NCBI GenBank assembly: GCA_035267045.1
Contig: DATFMH010000190.1
Location: 1-17,792 of the forward strand
Source of the DNA: DATFMH01 sp035267045
GTDB lineage: Bacteria; Bacteroidota; Rhodothermia; Balneolales; DATFMH01
Reading direction: 5' to 3'
DNA: 17,792 nt
In this document: piece by piece, positions 7,260 through 14,604 of the stretch
Numbering within the stretch: the stretch's first letter is position 1
Layout of the letters: the number at the start of each line of letters is the position of its first letter
Translations under genes and position numbers: made by a program
Notes under the pieces: model-generated
Told to the model about the DNA's origin: nothing
The model's input: the letters and a program-made list of their open reading frames with translations, nothing else
Database searches by the model: none

Positions 7260-7581
7260 AATATCCTTCCCATTTTTTTCATACAAGACACTTAACAAAA
7301 ATTTGTTATTAAATCAACATATTTGATCTGTAGTGTGTGATATTCGTATCATTTATGGCAATTCCTAACGGAGAGGATAGGATGATATTCCGATTGGTTG
7401 TCAGATAAGTGATGAGGCGGATTTTGGTTTAGACGACGGACGACAGACCACCGACGATAGGAAACGAGGTGTTGTGGTAAACACATGATATCGGGAAACT
7501 AATTTTTTGTAGTCTTTCATTTTATTGAAACCACATTAAGTAAGGTTAGACGTTTATGATTTTTTTGCGTAACCTTTTGGT
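7260..7581. other. Divergent intergenic region
   Basis: This 322-base gap separates the lipoprotein genes (minus) from the flavoprotein gene (plus), so both promoters should be here, but I could not find a convincing TTTG/TAnnTTTG pair. A degenerate GAC-rich repeat (GACGACGGACGACAGACCAC, continuing to about 7457) starts at 7432. Otherwise I see nothing structured. Confidence 0.4.
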
Positions 7582-8799
7582 ATGGAACCAAAACAAAAAG
7601 TACTGCTGGTAGGCGGCGGCCACGCCATGTTACCTCTTTTGAAGGATCCCGGGGGAATTTCCAATCCTGATGTGGAAATCACACTTATTAACGATCATCA
7701 ATATCTTTACTATTCCGGTATGGTTCCCGAATTTATTGGCGGGGTTTATTCCAGGGATGAAGTACGAATCAATTTAAAAAGGTTGTGTGAAGAATCAGGT
7801 ATCCGATATATAGAGGATACGGCTACAGCCCTGCATCCCGAAAAACGATACCTCGAAACAAACAGCGGGGATCAAATCGCATACAATCTGATTGCTTTTG
7901 ATATCGGCTCACGAACACCGGGATTGTATGATCAAAAAAAATCTATCCCTACTAAACCGTTATATAATATTGAGAGATTAAAAAAATATCTTCGGGGAGA
8001 AACAGAAAACCAAAAGATACTAAGTATTATCGGTGGCGGAGCAGCCGGTATAGAAATTGCCTTGAATGTCAGTGCATCTTACCGGAGAGATATATCAATA
8101 GGCAAATTACAGGTACATATCGTGGAAGTGACTGATAGGCTCCTTCCGATGTTCAAGAAAAAGCTTTCTGATTATGTCACTTCCTTATTAGAAGAAAGAG
8201 GAGTCAACGTTCATGTAAATACCAAACCTCGTGAAATAGTAGAAAACCAGATTACGTTAAGTAACGGTCAGACCATAAATTCTGATTTTATCTATTGGGC
8301 TACCGGATCTGTGGGTCATCCTTTTTTCAAAAAAGCCGGATTACCCGTTGATGACCAAAATTTTTTGAAAGTAAATAATCATCTGCAATGTATTACTTAC
8401 CCGGAAATATTTGCGGCCGGTGACTGTTCAAGCATTCTCAAGCAAAAGAATATTCGAAAAATTGGTATTCATGCTGTTAAACAAGGTCCTCTTATCAAAG
8501 AAAATCTAAGCCGCGCTTTAAATCAGATACGAACAACGGGGGTCATCAAACAGGATGAATTGAAATCCTACAAACCTTACTCTGTTAATCCCATCATCAT
8601 CTCAACAGGTCAATCCGAAGCGATCTGGATCTCCGATTCGTTGTGGTTACACGGAAGTGTGATGCTCCGGATGAAACATTATATCGATAAAAAATGGATC
8701 CGGGAATACCTGGCGGATGACAAATTCAGGGATGGGTTTTTCGATCTTGCAGACACCGCCAATGCTAAAGCTGTTTCCAGGGTAAAGAAAGAAGAGTAG
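7582..8799 (+). CDS. FAD/NAD(P)-dependent oxidoreductase of the SelD-associated / NDH-2-like family
   Basis: A 405-residue flavoprotein with two Rossmann folds: VLLVGGGHA at residues 7-15 binds FAD, IIGGGAAGIEIALN starting at about 149 binds NAD(P)H, and FAAGDC at 277-282 is the C-terminal FAD motif. YSGMVPEFIGGVYSRDEVRI with the following LKRLCEESGIRY, and later HAVKQGPLIKENL, are typical of the family found fused in front of selenophosphate synthetase SelD in some bacteria and related to type II NADH dehydrogenases. No SelD domain is present, and the protein ends about 110 residues after the HAVKQGP motif. Lacking the CxxC redox pair of glutathione reductases, it probably passes electrons from NAD(P)H to a quinone or another acceptor. 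No ribosome-binding site is visible before 7582, but the FAD motif begins at residue 7, so the start is well placed. A repeat element follows. The true substrate is unknown. Confidence 0.8.
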   Translation: MEPKQKVLLVGGGHAMLPLLKDPGGISNPDVEITLINDHQYLYYSGMVPEFIGGVYSRDEVRINLKRLCEESGIRYIEDTATALHPEKRYLETNSGDQIAYNLIAFDIGSRTPGLYDQKKSIPTKPLYNIERLKKYLRGETENQKILSIIGGGAAGIEIALNVSASYRRDISIGKLQVHIVEVTDRLLPMFKKKLSDYVTSLLEERGVNVHVNTKPREIVENQITLSNGQTINSDFIYWATGSVGHPFFKKAGLPVDDQNFLKVNNHLQCITYPEIFAAGDCSSILKQKNIRKIGIHAVKQGPLIKENLSRALNQIRTTGVIKQDELKSYKPYSVNPIIISTGQSEAIWISDSLWLHGSVMLRMKHYIDKKWIREYLADDKFRDGFFDLADTANAKAVSRVKKEE

Positions 8800-8846
8800 A
8801 TTTGGATATTGAGTAAAGCAGAGCGCATGGCGCCGAGCGTTGGGAA

Positions 8847-9064
8847 TAGTTATTAAGTTATTGAGGAAATAAGGGAAATAAAGGATCTATTAACAATATG
8901 TTCATCCAGTAAAAACATAAAGCCTTAACTCGTGATGGGGCTCTGCCTCCAATAGCGTAATTATAAGTTACATACCAGATTGGACGCAGAGCCTCCAACC
9001 CGGCATCACAGGGCAGAGCCCTGTGACGAGATAATAACTCAATATACTTAGTAACTTAATAACT
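8847..9064. repeat. Composite palindromic repeat, copy 2, with AT-rich arms
   Basis: The core at 8929-9030 begins CTCGTGATGGGGCTCTGCC and ends GCCCTGTGACGAG. It is shorter than copies 1 and 3 because the two left hairpins are merged into one (GGGGC-TCT-GCCTC). The right half keeps H3 (8980-8998, TTGGACGC-AGA-GCCTCCAA with one mismatch) and H4 (9006-9026, perfect nine-base-pair stem, AGA loop). Outer AT arms are AGTTATTAAGTTATTGAGG at 8848-8866 and, inverted, ACTTAATAACT at 9054-9064, so the whole unit is bracketed by inverted repeats. The 8800-9209 gap holds little else. A short G-and-C-rich run (GCAGAGCGCATGGCGCCGAG) starts near 8819. Confidence 0.85.
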
Positions 9065-9209
9065 GTAATCATGCGCTTTGCGCATATATTTTTTGCCTTC
9101 CTTTCGCGGTTTCTTTATTATAAAAATCTCTCTTTAAACCAAATAAACGGTAAAAACACTGAAAACTTTAAATCATATATTCGTCCAGTTCGGAAACTAT
9201 GCCTGGGGT

Positions 9210-10556
9210 ATGCCACTTTTAATCCTGTTATTAGGTGGCGGACTTTTTTTCATGATATATTCCGGATTCGCGCCTTTCCGATATTTAAAACATGCCATAA
9301 ATGTATTACGTGGTAAATACGATGATCCCGATGATCCTGGAGATATCAATCACTTTCAGGCGCTTTCAAGTGCATTAGCGGCAACACTTGGAATGGGGAA
9401 TATCAGCGGTGTTGCCGTTGCCATAGTAATGGGTGGCCCTGGGGCCCTTTTCTGGATGTGGGTGAGCGCATTTGTCGGTATGGCAAGTAAGTTCTTCACC
9501 TGCACATTAGCTATTATGTATCGAGGTAAAGATTCCAGAGGCGATCTTCAGGGTGGACCCATGTATGTAATACGTGAGGGACTTGGAAAAAAATGGATCC
9601 CTTTAGCACAATTATTTGCCGTTGCCGGTTTTTTCGGATGCCTTCCCATGTTTCAGGCGAATCAACTTACACAGATATTACGTGATGTTGTTCTCATTCC
9701 GGCCGGATTTGCAAATCATTCGTCTCATTTCGGGGGTGATTTTATTGTCGGCTCAATAATTGCCGGAATCGTGGCGCTTGTTATTTTTGGAGGAATTAAA
9801 CGGATTGGTGAAGTCGCTTCAAAGTTAGTTCCGGCCATGGTTGTGGCTTATGTGATGTCTGTTCTTTATATCATAGGTTTACACTTTGCTGAAATACCGC
9901 ATTATTTTTCACTTATCGTTACCGATGCTTTTTCCGGCAGAGCGGCTGCGGGTGGTGCCGTTGGCGCTATTATTCTCACCGGTGTACGGCGTGCCGCTTT
10001 TTCCAATGAGGCCGGTATTGGTACCGCACCAATGGCTCATGGTGCCGCTAAAACTAAAGAACCTATCCGCGAAGGGTTGGTTGCCATGTTGGGACCATCA
10101 ATAGACACGCTATTAGTTTGTACGATGACAGCCCTGGCTATCCTTATGACCGGTGTATGGCAAACAACAAATCACGATGGCGTAACTCTGACACTTAATG
10201 CTTTTCAAACGGCGATGCCAACGCTTGGTACCGTTGTTTTGATGGCGAGTGTAATTACTTTTTCACTCAGCACCATGTTCACCTATTCATATTATGGGAC
10301 AAAATGTATTGGTTTTATGATTGGTGCCGAACGACAACACTGGTATAATTACTTCTATATTTTTTCAATTGTACTGGGATCAGTTGCATCCCTGACAGCC
10401 GCTATAAGTTTTATTGACGGTATGTTTGCCATTATGGCTGTGCCCACCATGGTATCATCGATCATATTGGCTCCCAAAGTCAAAAAAGCAATGAAAGAAT
10501 ATTTTCAGAGAGTGGCTGTCATTGAACGTGAGACCGAAGAAAAGAATGCCGCCTGA
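9210..10556 (+). CDS. Sodium:alanine/glycine symporter (AGCS family)
   Basis: A multi-pass inner-membrane carrier of at least 448 residues that takes up alanine, glycine or related amino acids with sodium. The family signature is plain: GGPGALFWMWVSAFVG at 75-90, followed by MASKFF. Other marks are LSSALAATLGMGNISGVAVA (52-71), LQGGPMYVIREGLG, and RRAAFSNEAGIGTAPMAHGAA in the second half. The first ATG is at 9210, but the frame stays open upstream to 9147 and encodes LNHIFVQFGNYAWG, which looks like the normal N-terminus of this family, without any ATG, GTG or TTG start. Translation therefore either starts at a non-standard codon (CTG at 9159, ATA at 9177 or ACG at 9147) or begins at 9210 with a slightly short first helix. 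It is flanked by repeat copies 2 and 3. Substrate choice is not certain. Confidence 0.92.
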   Translation: MPLLILLLGGGLFFMIYSGFAPFRYLKHAINVLRGKYDDPDDPGDINHFQALSSALAATLGMGNISGVAVAIVMGGPGALFWMWVSAFVGMASKFFTCTLAIMYRGKDSRGDLQGGPMYVIREGLGKKWIPLAQLFAVAGFFGCLPMFQANQLTQILRDVVLIPAGFANHSSHFGGDFIVGSIIAGIVALVIFGGIKRIGEVASKLVPAMVVAYVMSVLYIIGLHFAEIPHYFSLIVTDAFSGRAAAGGAVGAIILTGVRRAAFSNEAGIGTAPMAHGAAKTKEPIREGLVAMLGPSIDTLLVCTMTALAILMTGVWQTTNHDGVTLTLNAFQTAMPTLGTVVLMASVITFSLSTMFTYSYYGTKCIGFMIGAERQHWYNYFYIFSIVLGSVASLTAAISFIDGMFAIMAVPTMVSSIILAPKVKKAMKEYFQRVAVIERETEEKNAA

Positions 10557-10585
10557 CGGAAATGCATAGAGCAAAGCGTAGTCTT

Positions 10586-10676
10586 AGTTATTAAGTATAT
10601 TGAGTTATTGAGTTATTGAGTTATTGAGCGTTAAATATCATACTCCGGAAATTTTATTTCTTAATAACTTAATAAC
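10586..10676. repeat. AT-rich arms of repeat copy 3
   Basis: AGTTATTAAGTATATTGAG starts at 10586 and runs on as tandem GAGTTATT units to about 10628. The inverted form CTTAATAACTTAATAAC lies at 10660-10676. Together they make an imperfect AT-rich palindrome beside the GC-rich core of copy 3. The same sequence type flanks copies 1 and 2. Confidence 0.7.
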
Positions 10677-10704
10677 ACACTGTCCCATACTCCAAACCTT
10701 TTTT

Positions 10705-10832
10705 CTCGTGAGTGGGCTCTCCGCTTCAAGCGGGAAAGGAAGCTCTGCCTCCCTGAACGTGAAATTACTTTCAAATTATGAATGGACGCGGAGCGTCCGA
10801 TTTAGCATGACACCGCAGAGCGGTGTCACGAG
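10705..10832. repeat. Composite palindromic repeat, copy 3
   Basis: This core keeps the four-hairpin plan but with diverged sequence. H3 is GGACGC-GGA-GCGTCC (10784-10798, perfect). H4 is TGACACCGC-AGA-GCGGTGTCA (10808-10828, perfect). Compared with H4 of copies 1 and 2 (TCACAGGGC / GCCCTGTGA), three base pairs have changed and all are compensated. The left half has GTGGGC-TCT, then CCGCTT-C-AAGCGG, then GGAAGC-TCT-GCCTCC. The ends CTCGTGA and TCACGAG are inverted. Of the 10557-10987 gap, this element and its arms fill more than half. The rest holds a GATCACT direct repeat (about 10855-10867) and a small hairpin CCTGT-ACAGG (10915-10930), with no gene. Confidence 0.85.
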
Positions 10833-10987
10833 ATAAAATCTGATACTGTTACCTGATCACTGATCACTGTAAATGGTTTGGTCTGTAATCGTGGAATTTC
10901 ATATCATACCTGAACCTGTTACCTTACAGGAAGTCTGGATTAACTGATTTATCTATAAATATTTAACATTACAATGAGAGATCTCAC

Positions 10988-13900
10988 ATGAAACAAAAGC
11001 AATTATTACCATTTCTAATCCTGGTGATTAGTCTCGCAGGATGGTCGCCTTTTCAATCAAGGGCCCAGGAATCCAATCAAAACAATAAGGTCCTTTGCCG
11101 GTTTCCTACTATGCATGGAAATACGATAGTTTTTGAGGCCGCCGGAAACTTATGGCGTGTCAACCGCGATGGAGGAACAGCCGTTCGTTTAACGACCGAT
11201 CAAGGGTATGATCTGATGCCACGATTCTCCCCCGATGGATCAACCATAGCCTTTACCGGTCAATACGACGGTAATGTGGATGTTTTTACTATGCCTGCGG
11301 ATGGTGGTAAGGTAAATCGACTTACTTACCATTCAGATGTTGTACAACGCCCTCCTACCCGCTGGGGCCCAGACAATATGGTAGTTACCTGGACACCCGA
11401 CGGAAAACATATTGTATTTCTTTCGCGTCGCAATACCTGGAACTCCTGGTTCGGCCAACTCTTCCAGGTGAACGTGAAAGGCGGGCTCCCTGAACAACTG
11501 CCGCTCCCTAAAGGTGGTGTTGTTTCTTATAGTCCGGATGGAACAAAGATCGCCTATAACCGTATTTTCCGTAATTTCCGCACCTGGAAACGATACAAGG
11601 GAGGCTTAGCACAGGATATCTGGATCTACGATTTGAAATCACATAAATCGGAACGTGTAACAAAGTGGAAGGGTACCGACACTTATCCGATGTGGTATAA
11701 GGATACGATCTATTTTGTCTCAGACCGGGGAAGCAATAGCCGGCTCAACATCTGGGCGTATAATCTCCAATCTCAAAAATTCCGTCAAATCACTCATTTT
11801 AAAAATTATGATATCGACTGGCCCAGTCTGAGTAACAATGGTATCGTCTTCCAAAACGGGGGTTCATTATATGTGCTTGATCTTCCTTCTGAAGATTTAC
11901 ACAAGATCAATGTTTCCGTACCTACCGATGGTGTAAGAGCTCGTCCACGCTGGACACAAGCCGACAAAATGATTCGAAGCATGGACATAGCCCCCAATGG
12001 TAAACGAGCTCTATTCGGCGCCCGTGGCGATGTTTTCACAGTACCGGCTAAACACGGCCCGACCCGTGACCTCACACAAACATCCAATGCTCAGGAACAA
12101 TATCCATCCTGGTCGCCCGACGGAAAATGGATTGCCTACCTGACCGACAGTAACGGGTCAAATGAATTGGCTGTTCGCCCTTCTGACGGTTCCGGAAACC
12201 AGGAACTCGTTACTAATACTAAGGAAGGATATTACTACAACCCGAGATGGTCGCCCAATAGTGATAAACTCGCTTATTCAGATAATAATCACACATTGTG
12301 GTATGTCGATATCAAAACAAAGAAAGCGGTTAAGATTGATCAGGATAAACAGCGTCCGATCCGTGATTATCACTGGTCACCCGATGGAAATTGGCTGACT
12401 TACAGTAAAATAAATGCAAGTGGTATTCCACAAATATATTTTTATAACCTGGCGAATAAAAAAGTCACTAAAGTTAGTGATGGAATGTATGCCGACTCTG
12501 ATCCGGTATTCGGTCCTGAAGGCAAATACTTATACTTCGTTTCCCAACGCCATGAAAATCCGACATTCAGTGAAACGGAATTCAATATCGCCACTTTGAA
12601 GATGGATGGTATCTATATTGCTACCCTTCAAAAAGATGAGCCTACCCCATTCGCTCCAAAATCGGATGAGGGGGTTCCTGAAACGAAAGCCAGGAAAAAA
12701 GAAGAAACGGCCGGGCCATGGAAACCGGGTGCTTCCGAACCAATTAAAATTGATCTGGACGGATTGATGAACCGCGTGGTTCCACTCCCCATCGAATATG
12801 GAGATTATGGAAACCTACAGGTAACAAAAGAAAGTGTTTATTATCAAACAGGGCCTCTTCAAACAATTGAAGGTCCCCTGAAGGGAAGCGGTGAATCTTC
12901 CATACAAATGTATGATATAGGCAAAAAGAAAGGCCACGTTGTAGTGGAAAAAGCTCGTGGATTTTCTTTAAGCGCTGATGGCAGTACCATATTATATCAT
13001 CACAACGGGGGTTTCTTCATGATTCCTTCATCTGCTGAAAAAGGTCAGGGCGCCGAAGCGCTGAATCTGAATCATATGAAAATACAGGTCAATCCAAAGG
13101 AAGAATGGAGCGAGATGTATCATCAGTCATGGCGACTCTTCCGCGACTTTTTCTACAACACCAAAATGAACGGTGTTAATTGGAAAGACGAAGGCGAGAA
13201 ATACGCCAGACTGGTACCTGAAATTGGCTGCCGAGAAGACCTCAATTACCTTATCGGTGAAATGATTGGTGAATTGTGTAACTCCCACACCTATGTATGG
13301 GGTGGAGATATGGATTACAACAAAGGCTATAATACTACCGGCCTTCTGGGTGTCGACTATGGTGTCGATTCCAATTCCGGTCGATATTACTTCAAGAAAA
13401 TTTACAAGGGTGATAACTCCCGTGAAGGATATCATTCTCCGCTCACTGAGCCGGGTGTAAATGCCAAAGAAGGTGATTACCTGCTTGCTGTAAATGGTCA
13501 ACAGCTCAAAACACCGACCAACCCATATAGCATGTTCGTCAACACAGTCGGGCAACAAGTTACCTTAACCCTGGCCGATAATGCCGAAGGTAAAAACGAG
13601 CATACGGTTACGGTGAAACCTATTCGCAATTCGTTAAGCCTGCGCCTGCATAACTGGATTACGACCAAACGTAACTATGTGAACAAAAAATCCGGCGGCA
13701 AAATCGGATACATTTATATGTCCGATATGGAATCGTTGGGTATGGATCAGTTCATCCATCAATTCTACCCGCAACTGGATAAACAGGGATTGATCATTGA
13801 TGATCGTTTCAATGGCGGCGGATTTATCGATCAAATCGTGCTCGAACGTCTGCGGCGTGTATTAATCGGTATGAGTACGAACCGTATTAAAGCCAAAATG

Positions 13901-14329
13901 CCCTATCCTGGACAAGTATTACACGGATATAAAGCAACACTTATTAACCACTACTCCGCATCCGATGGCGACATGTTTCCGTTTTATTTCCGTAAGTACG
14001 GCTTGGGTCCGTTGATCGGTACCCGCACCTGGGGTGGTGTTCGCGGATATAATGATGTATGGCAACTGATCGATGGCGGTGACCTCGTCGTTTCCGAAAA
14101 TAGCATCTACGGCCTCGACTCGAAGTGGGCCATCGAAAATCATGGTGTGACACCAGATATTAATGTTGACAATCTTCCGGGTGAGGTCATGGCCGGTAAA
14201 GATGAACAACTTGATACGGCTATCGATTATATCATGAAGAAGATTAAAGAAAAACCGATGACCTTACCTAAAGCACCGGCCGATATGCCTGCTTATCCTA
14301 CGGGCAACGATGCCGGTGGCACGAATTAA
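10988..14329 (+). CDS. Exported tricorn-type protease (S41 family)
   Basis: A 1113-residue exported protease that should cut peptides in the periplasm or at the surface. Residues 1-26 form a signal peptide ending near QSRAQ. Two beta-propellers follow: residues about 35-330 and 340-700, with many SPDG/SPNG/WSPDGKWIAY blade motifs. The first carries GNLWRVNRDGG and the second YPSWSPDGKWIAYLTD. Then comes the tricorn core helical region (about 715-785), a PDZ domain (about 787-875, with GDYLLAVNGQQL) and the S41 catalytic domain. By comparison with tricorn (Ser745/His746, Ser965/Asp966, Glu1023), the active residues are Ser766 and His767 in CNSHTY, the nucleophile Ser992 with Asp993 in SASDGDMF, and Glu1050 in AIENHG. 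All are present, so the enzyme looks active. A perfect terminator follows, so it is probably transcribed alone. Exported tricorn-like proteins of about 1,000-1,100 residues are usual in this phylum. Confidence 0.95.
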   Translation: MKQKQLLPFLILVISLAGWSPFQSRAQESNQNNKVLCRFPTMHGNTIVFEAAGNLWRVNRDGGTAVRLTTDQGYDLMPRFSPDGSTIAFTGQYDGNVDVFTMPADGGKVNRLTYHSDVVQRPPTRWGPDNMVVTWTPDGKHIVFLSRRNTWNSWFGQLFQVNVKGGLPEQLPLPKGGVVSYSPDGTKIAYNRIFRNFRTWKRYKGGLAQDIWIYDLKSHKSERVTKWKGTDTYPMWYKDTIYFVSDRGSNSRLNIWAYNLQSQKFRQITHFKNYDIDWPSLSNNGIVFQNGGSLYVLDLPSEDLHKINVSVPTDGVRARPRWTQADKMIRSMDIAPNGKRALFGARGDVFTVPAKHGPTRDLTQTSNAQEQYPSWSPDGKWIAYLTDSNGSNELAVRPSDGSGNQELVTNTKEGYYYNPRWSPNSDKLAYSDNNHTLWYVDIKTKKAVKIDQDKQRPIRDYHWSPDGNWLTYSKINASGIPQIYFYNLANKKVTKVSDGMYADSDPVFGPEGKYLYFVSQRHENPTFSETEFNIATLKMDGIYIATLQKDEPTPFAPKSDEGVPETKARKKEETAGPWKPGASEPIKIDLDGLMNRVVPLPIEYGDYGNLQVTKESVYYQTGPLQTIEGPLKGSGESSIQMYDIGKKKGHVVVEKARGFSLSADGSTILYHHNGGFFMIPSSAEKGQGAEALNLNHMKIQVNPKEEWSEMYHQSWRLFRDFFYNTKMNGVNWKDEGEKYARLVPEIGCREDLNYLIGEMIGELCNSHTYVWGGDMDYNKGYNTTGLLGVDYGVDSNSGRYYFKKIYKGDNSREGYHSPLTEPGVNAKEGDYLLAVNGQQLKTPTNPYSMFVNTVGQQVTLTLADNAEGKNEHTVTVKPIRNSLSLRLHNWITTKRNYVNKKSGGKIGYIYMSDMESLGMDQFIHQFYPQLDKQGLIIDDRFNGGGFIDQIVLERLRRVLIGMSTNRIKAKMPYPGQVLHGYKATLINHYSASDGDMFPFYFRKYGLGPLIGTRTWGGVRGYNDVWQLIDGGDLVVSENSIYGLDSKWAIENHGVTPDINVDNLPGEVMAGKDEQLDTAIDYIMKKIKEKPMTLPKAPADMPAYPTGNDAGGTN

Positions 14330-14363
14330 TTCAGTATTGAAAACATTCTAACCGTTTTTGATG

Positions 14364-14396
14364 AAGCGTCTGTCTAATAAGACAGACGCTTTTTTT
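14364..14396 (+). terminator. Rho-independent terminator after the tricorn protease gene
   Basis: A perfect 12-base-pair stem, AAGCGTCTGTCT (14364-14375) with AGACAGACGCTT (14380-14391), AATA loop, and a run of T residues to 14396. It begins 35 bases after the stop and separates the two protease genes, so they are not one operon. The 14397-14604 interval after it is AT-rich and must hold the promoter of the next gene. I see no clear -33/-7 pair there. Confidence 0.95.
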
Positions 14397-14604
14397 ATGC
14401 TTTACCAATAAATAAAAATTGCTCCTTGTCAAGTACATTAGGTATTTAGGCACTCTTGTTAATAATTACTATCTGATACTTTTATTTAACTTATTGTTAT
14501 TATTTTTATTAAATAACTGTTACCGTTTCTTTATACCTATAATTCATGGTATAACATATTATATTATATGACTATATGACGATAATTAATTTTTTGGAGG
14601 ATTT

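Noticed and set aside
9071..9316. An 81-residue reading frame overlapping the symporter start
   Set aside because: It is out of frame with the conserved symporter sequence and has no plausible family features.
74..10832. CRISPR array
   Set aside because: The three repeats are thousands of bases apart, differ in length, and have genes between them; there are no regular spacers or cas genes.
10624..10836. A 70-residue plus-strand reading frame
   Set aside because: It reads through the AT-rich arm and repeat copy 3 and is explained by repeat DNA.
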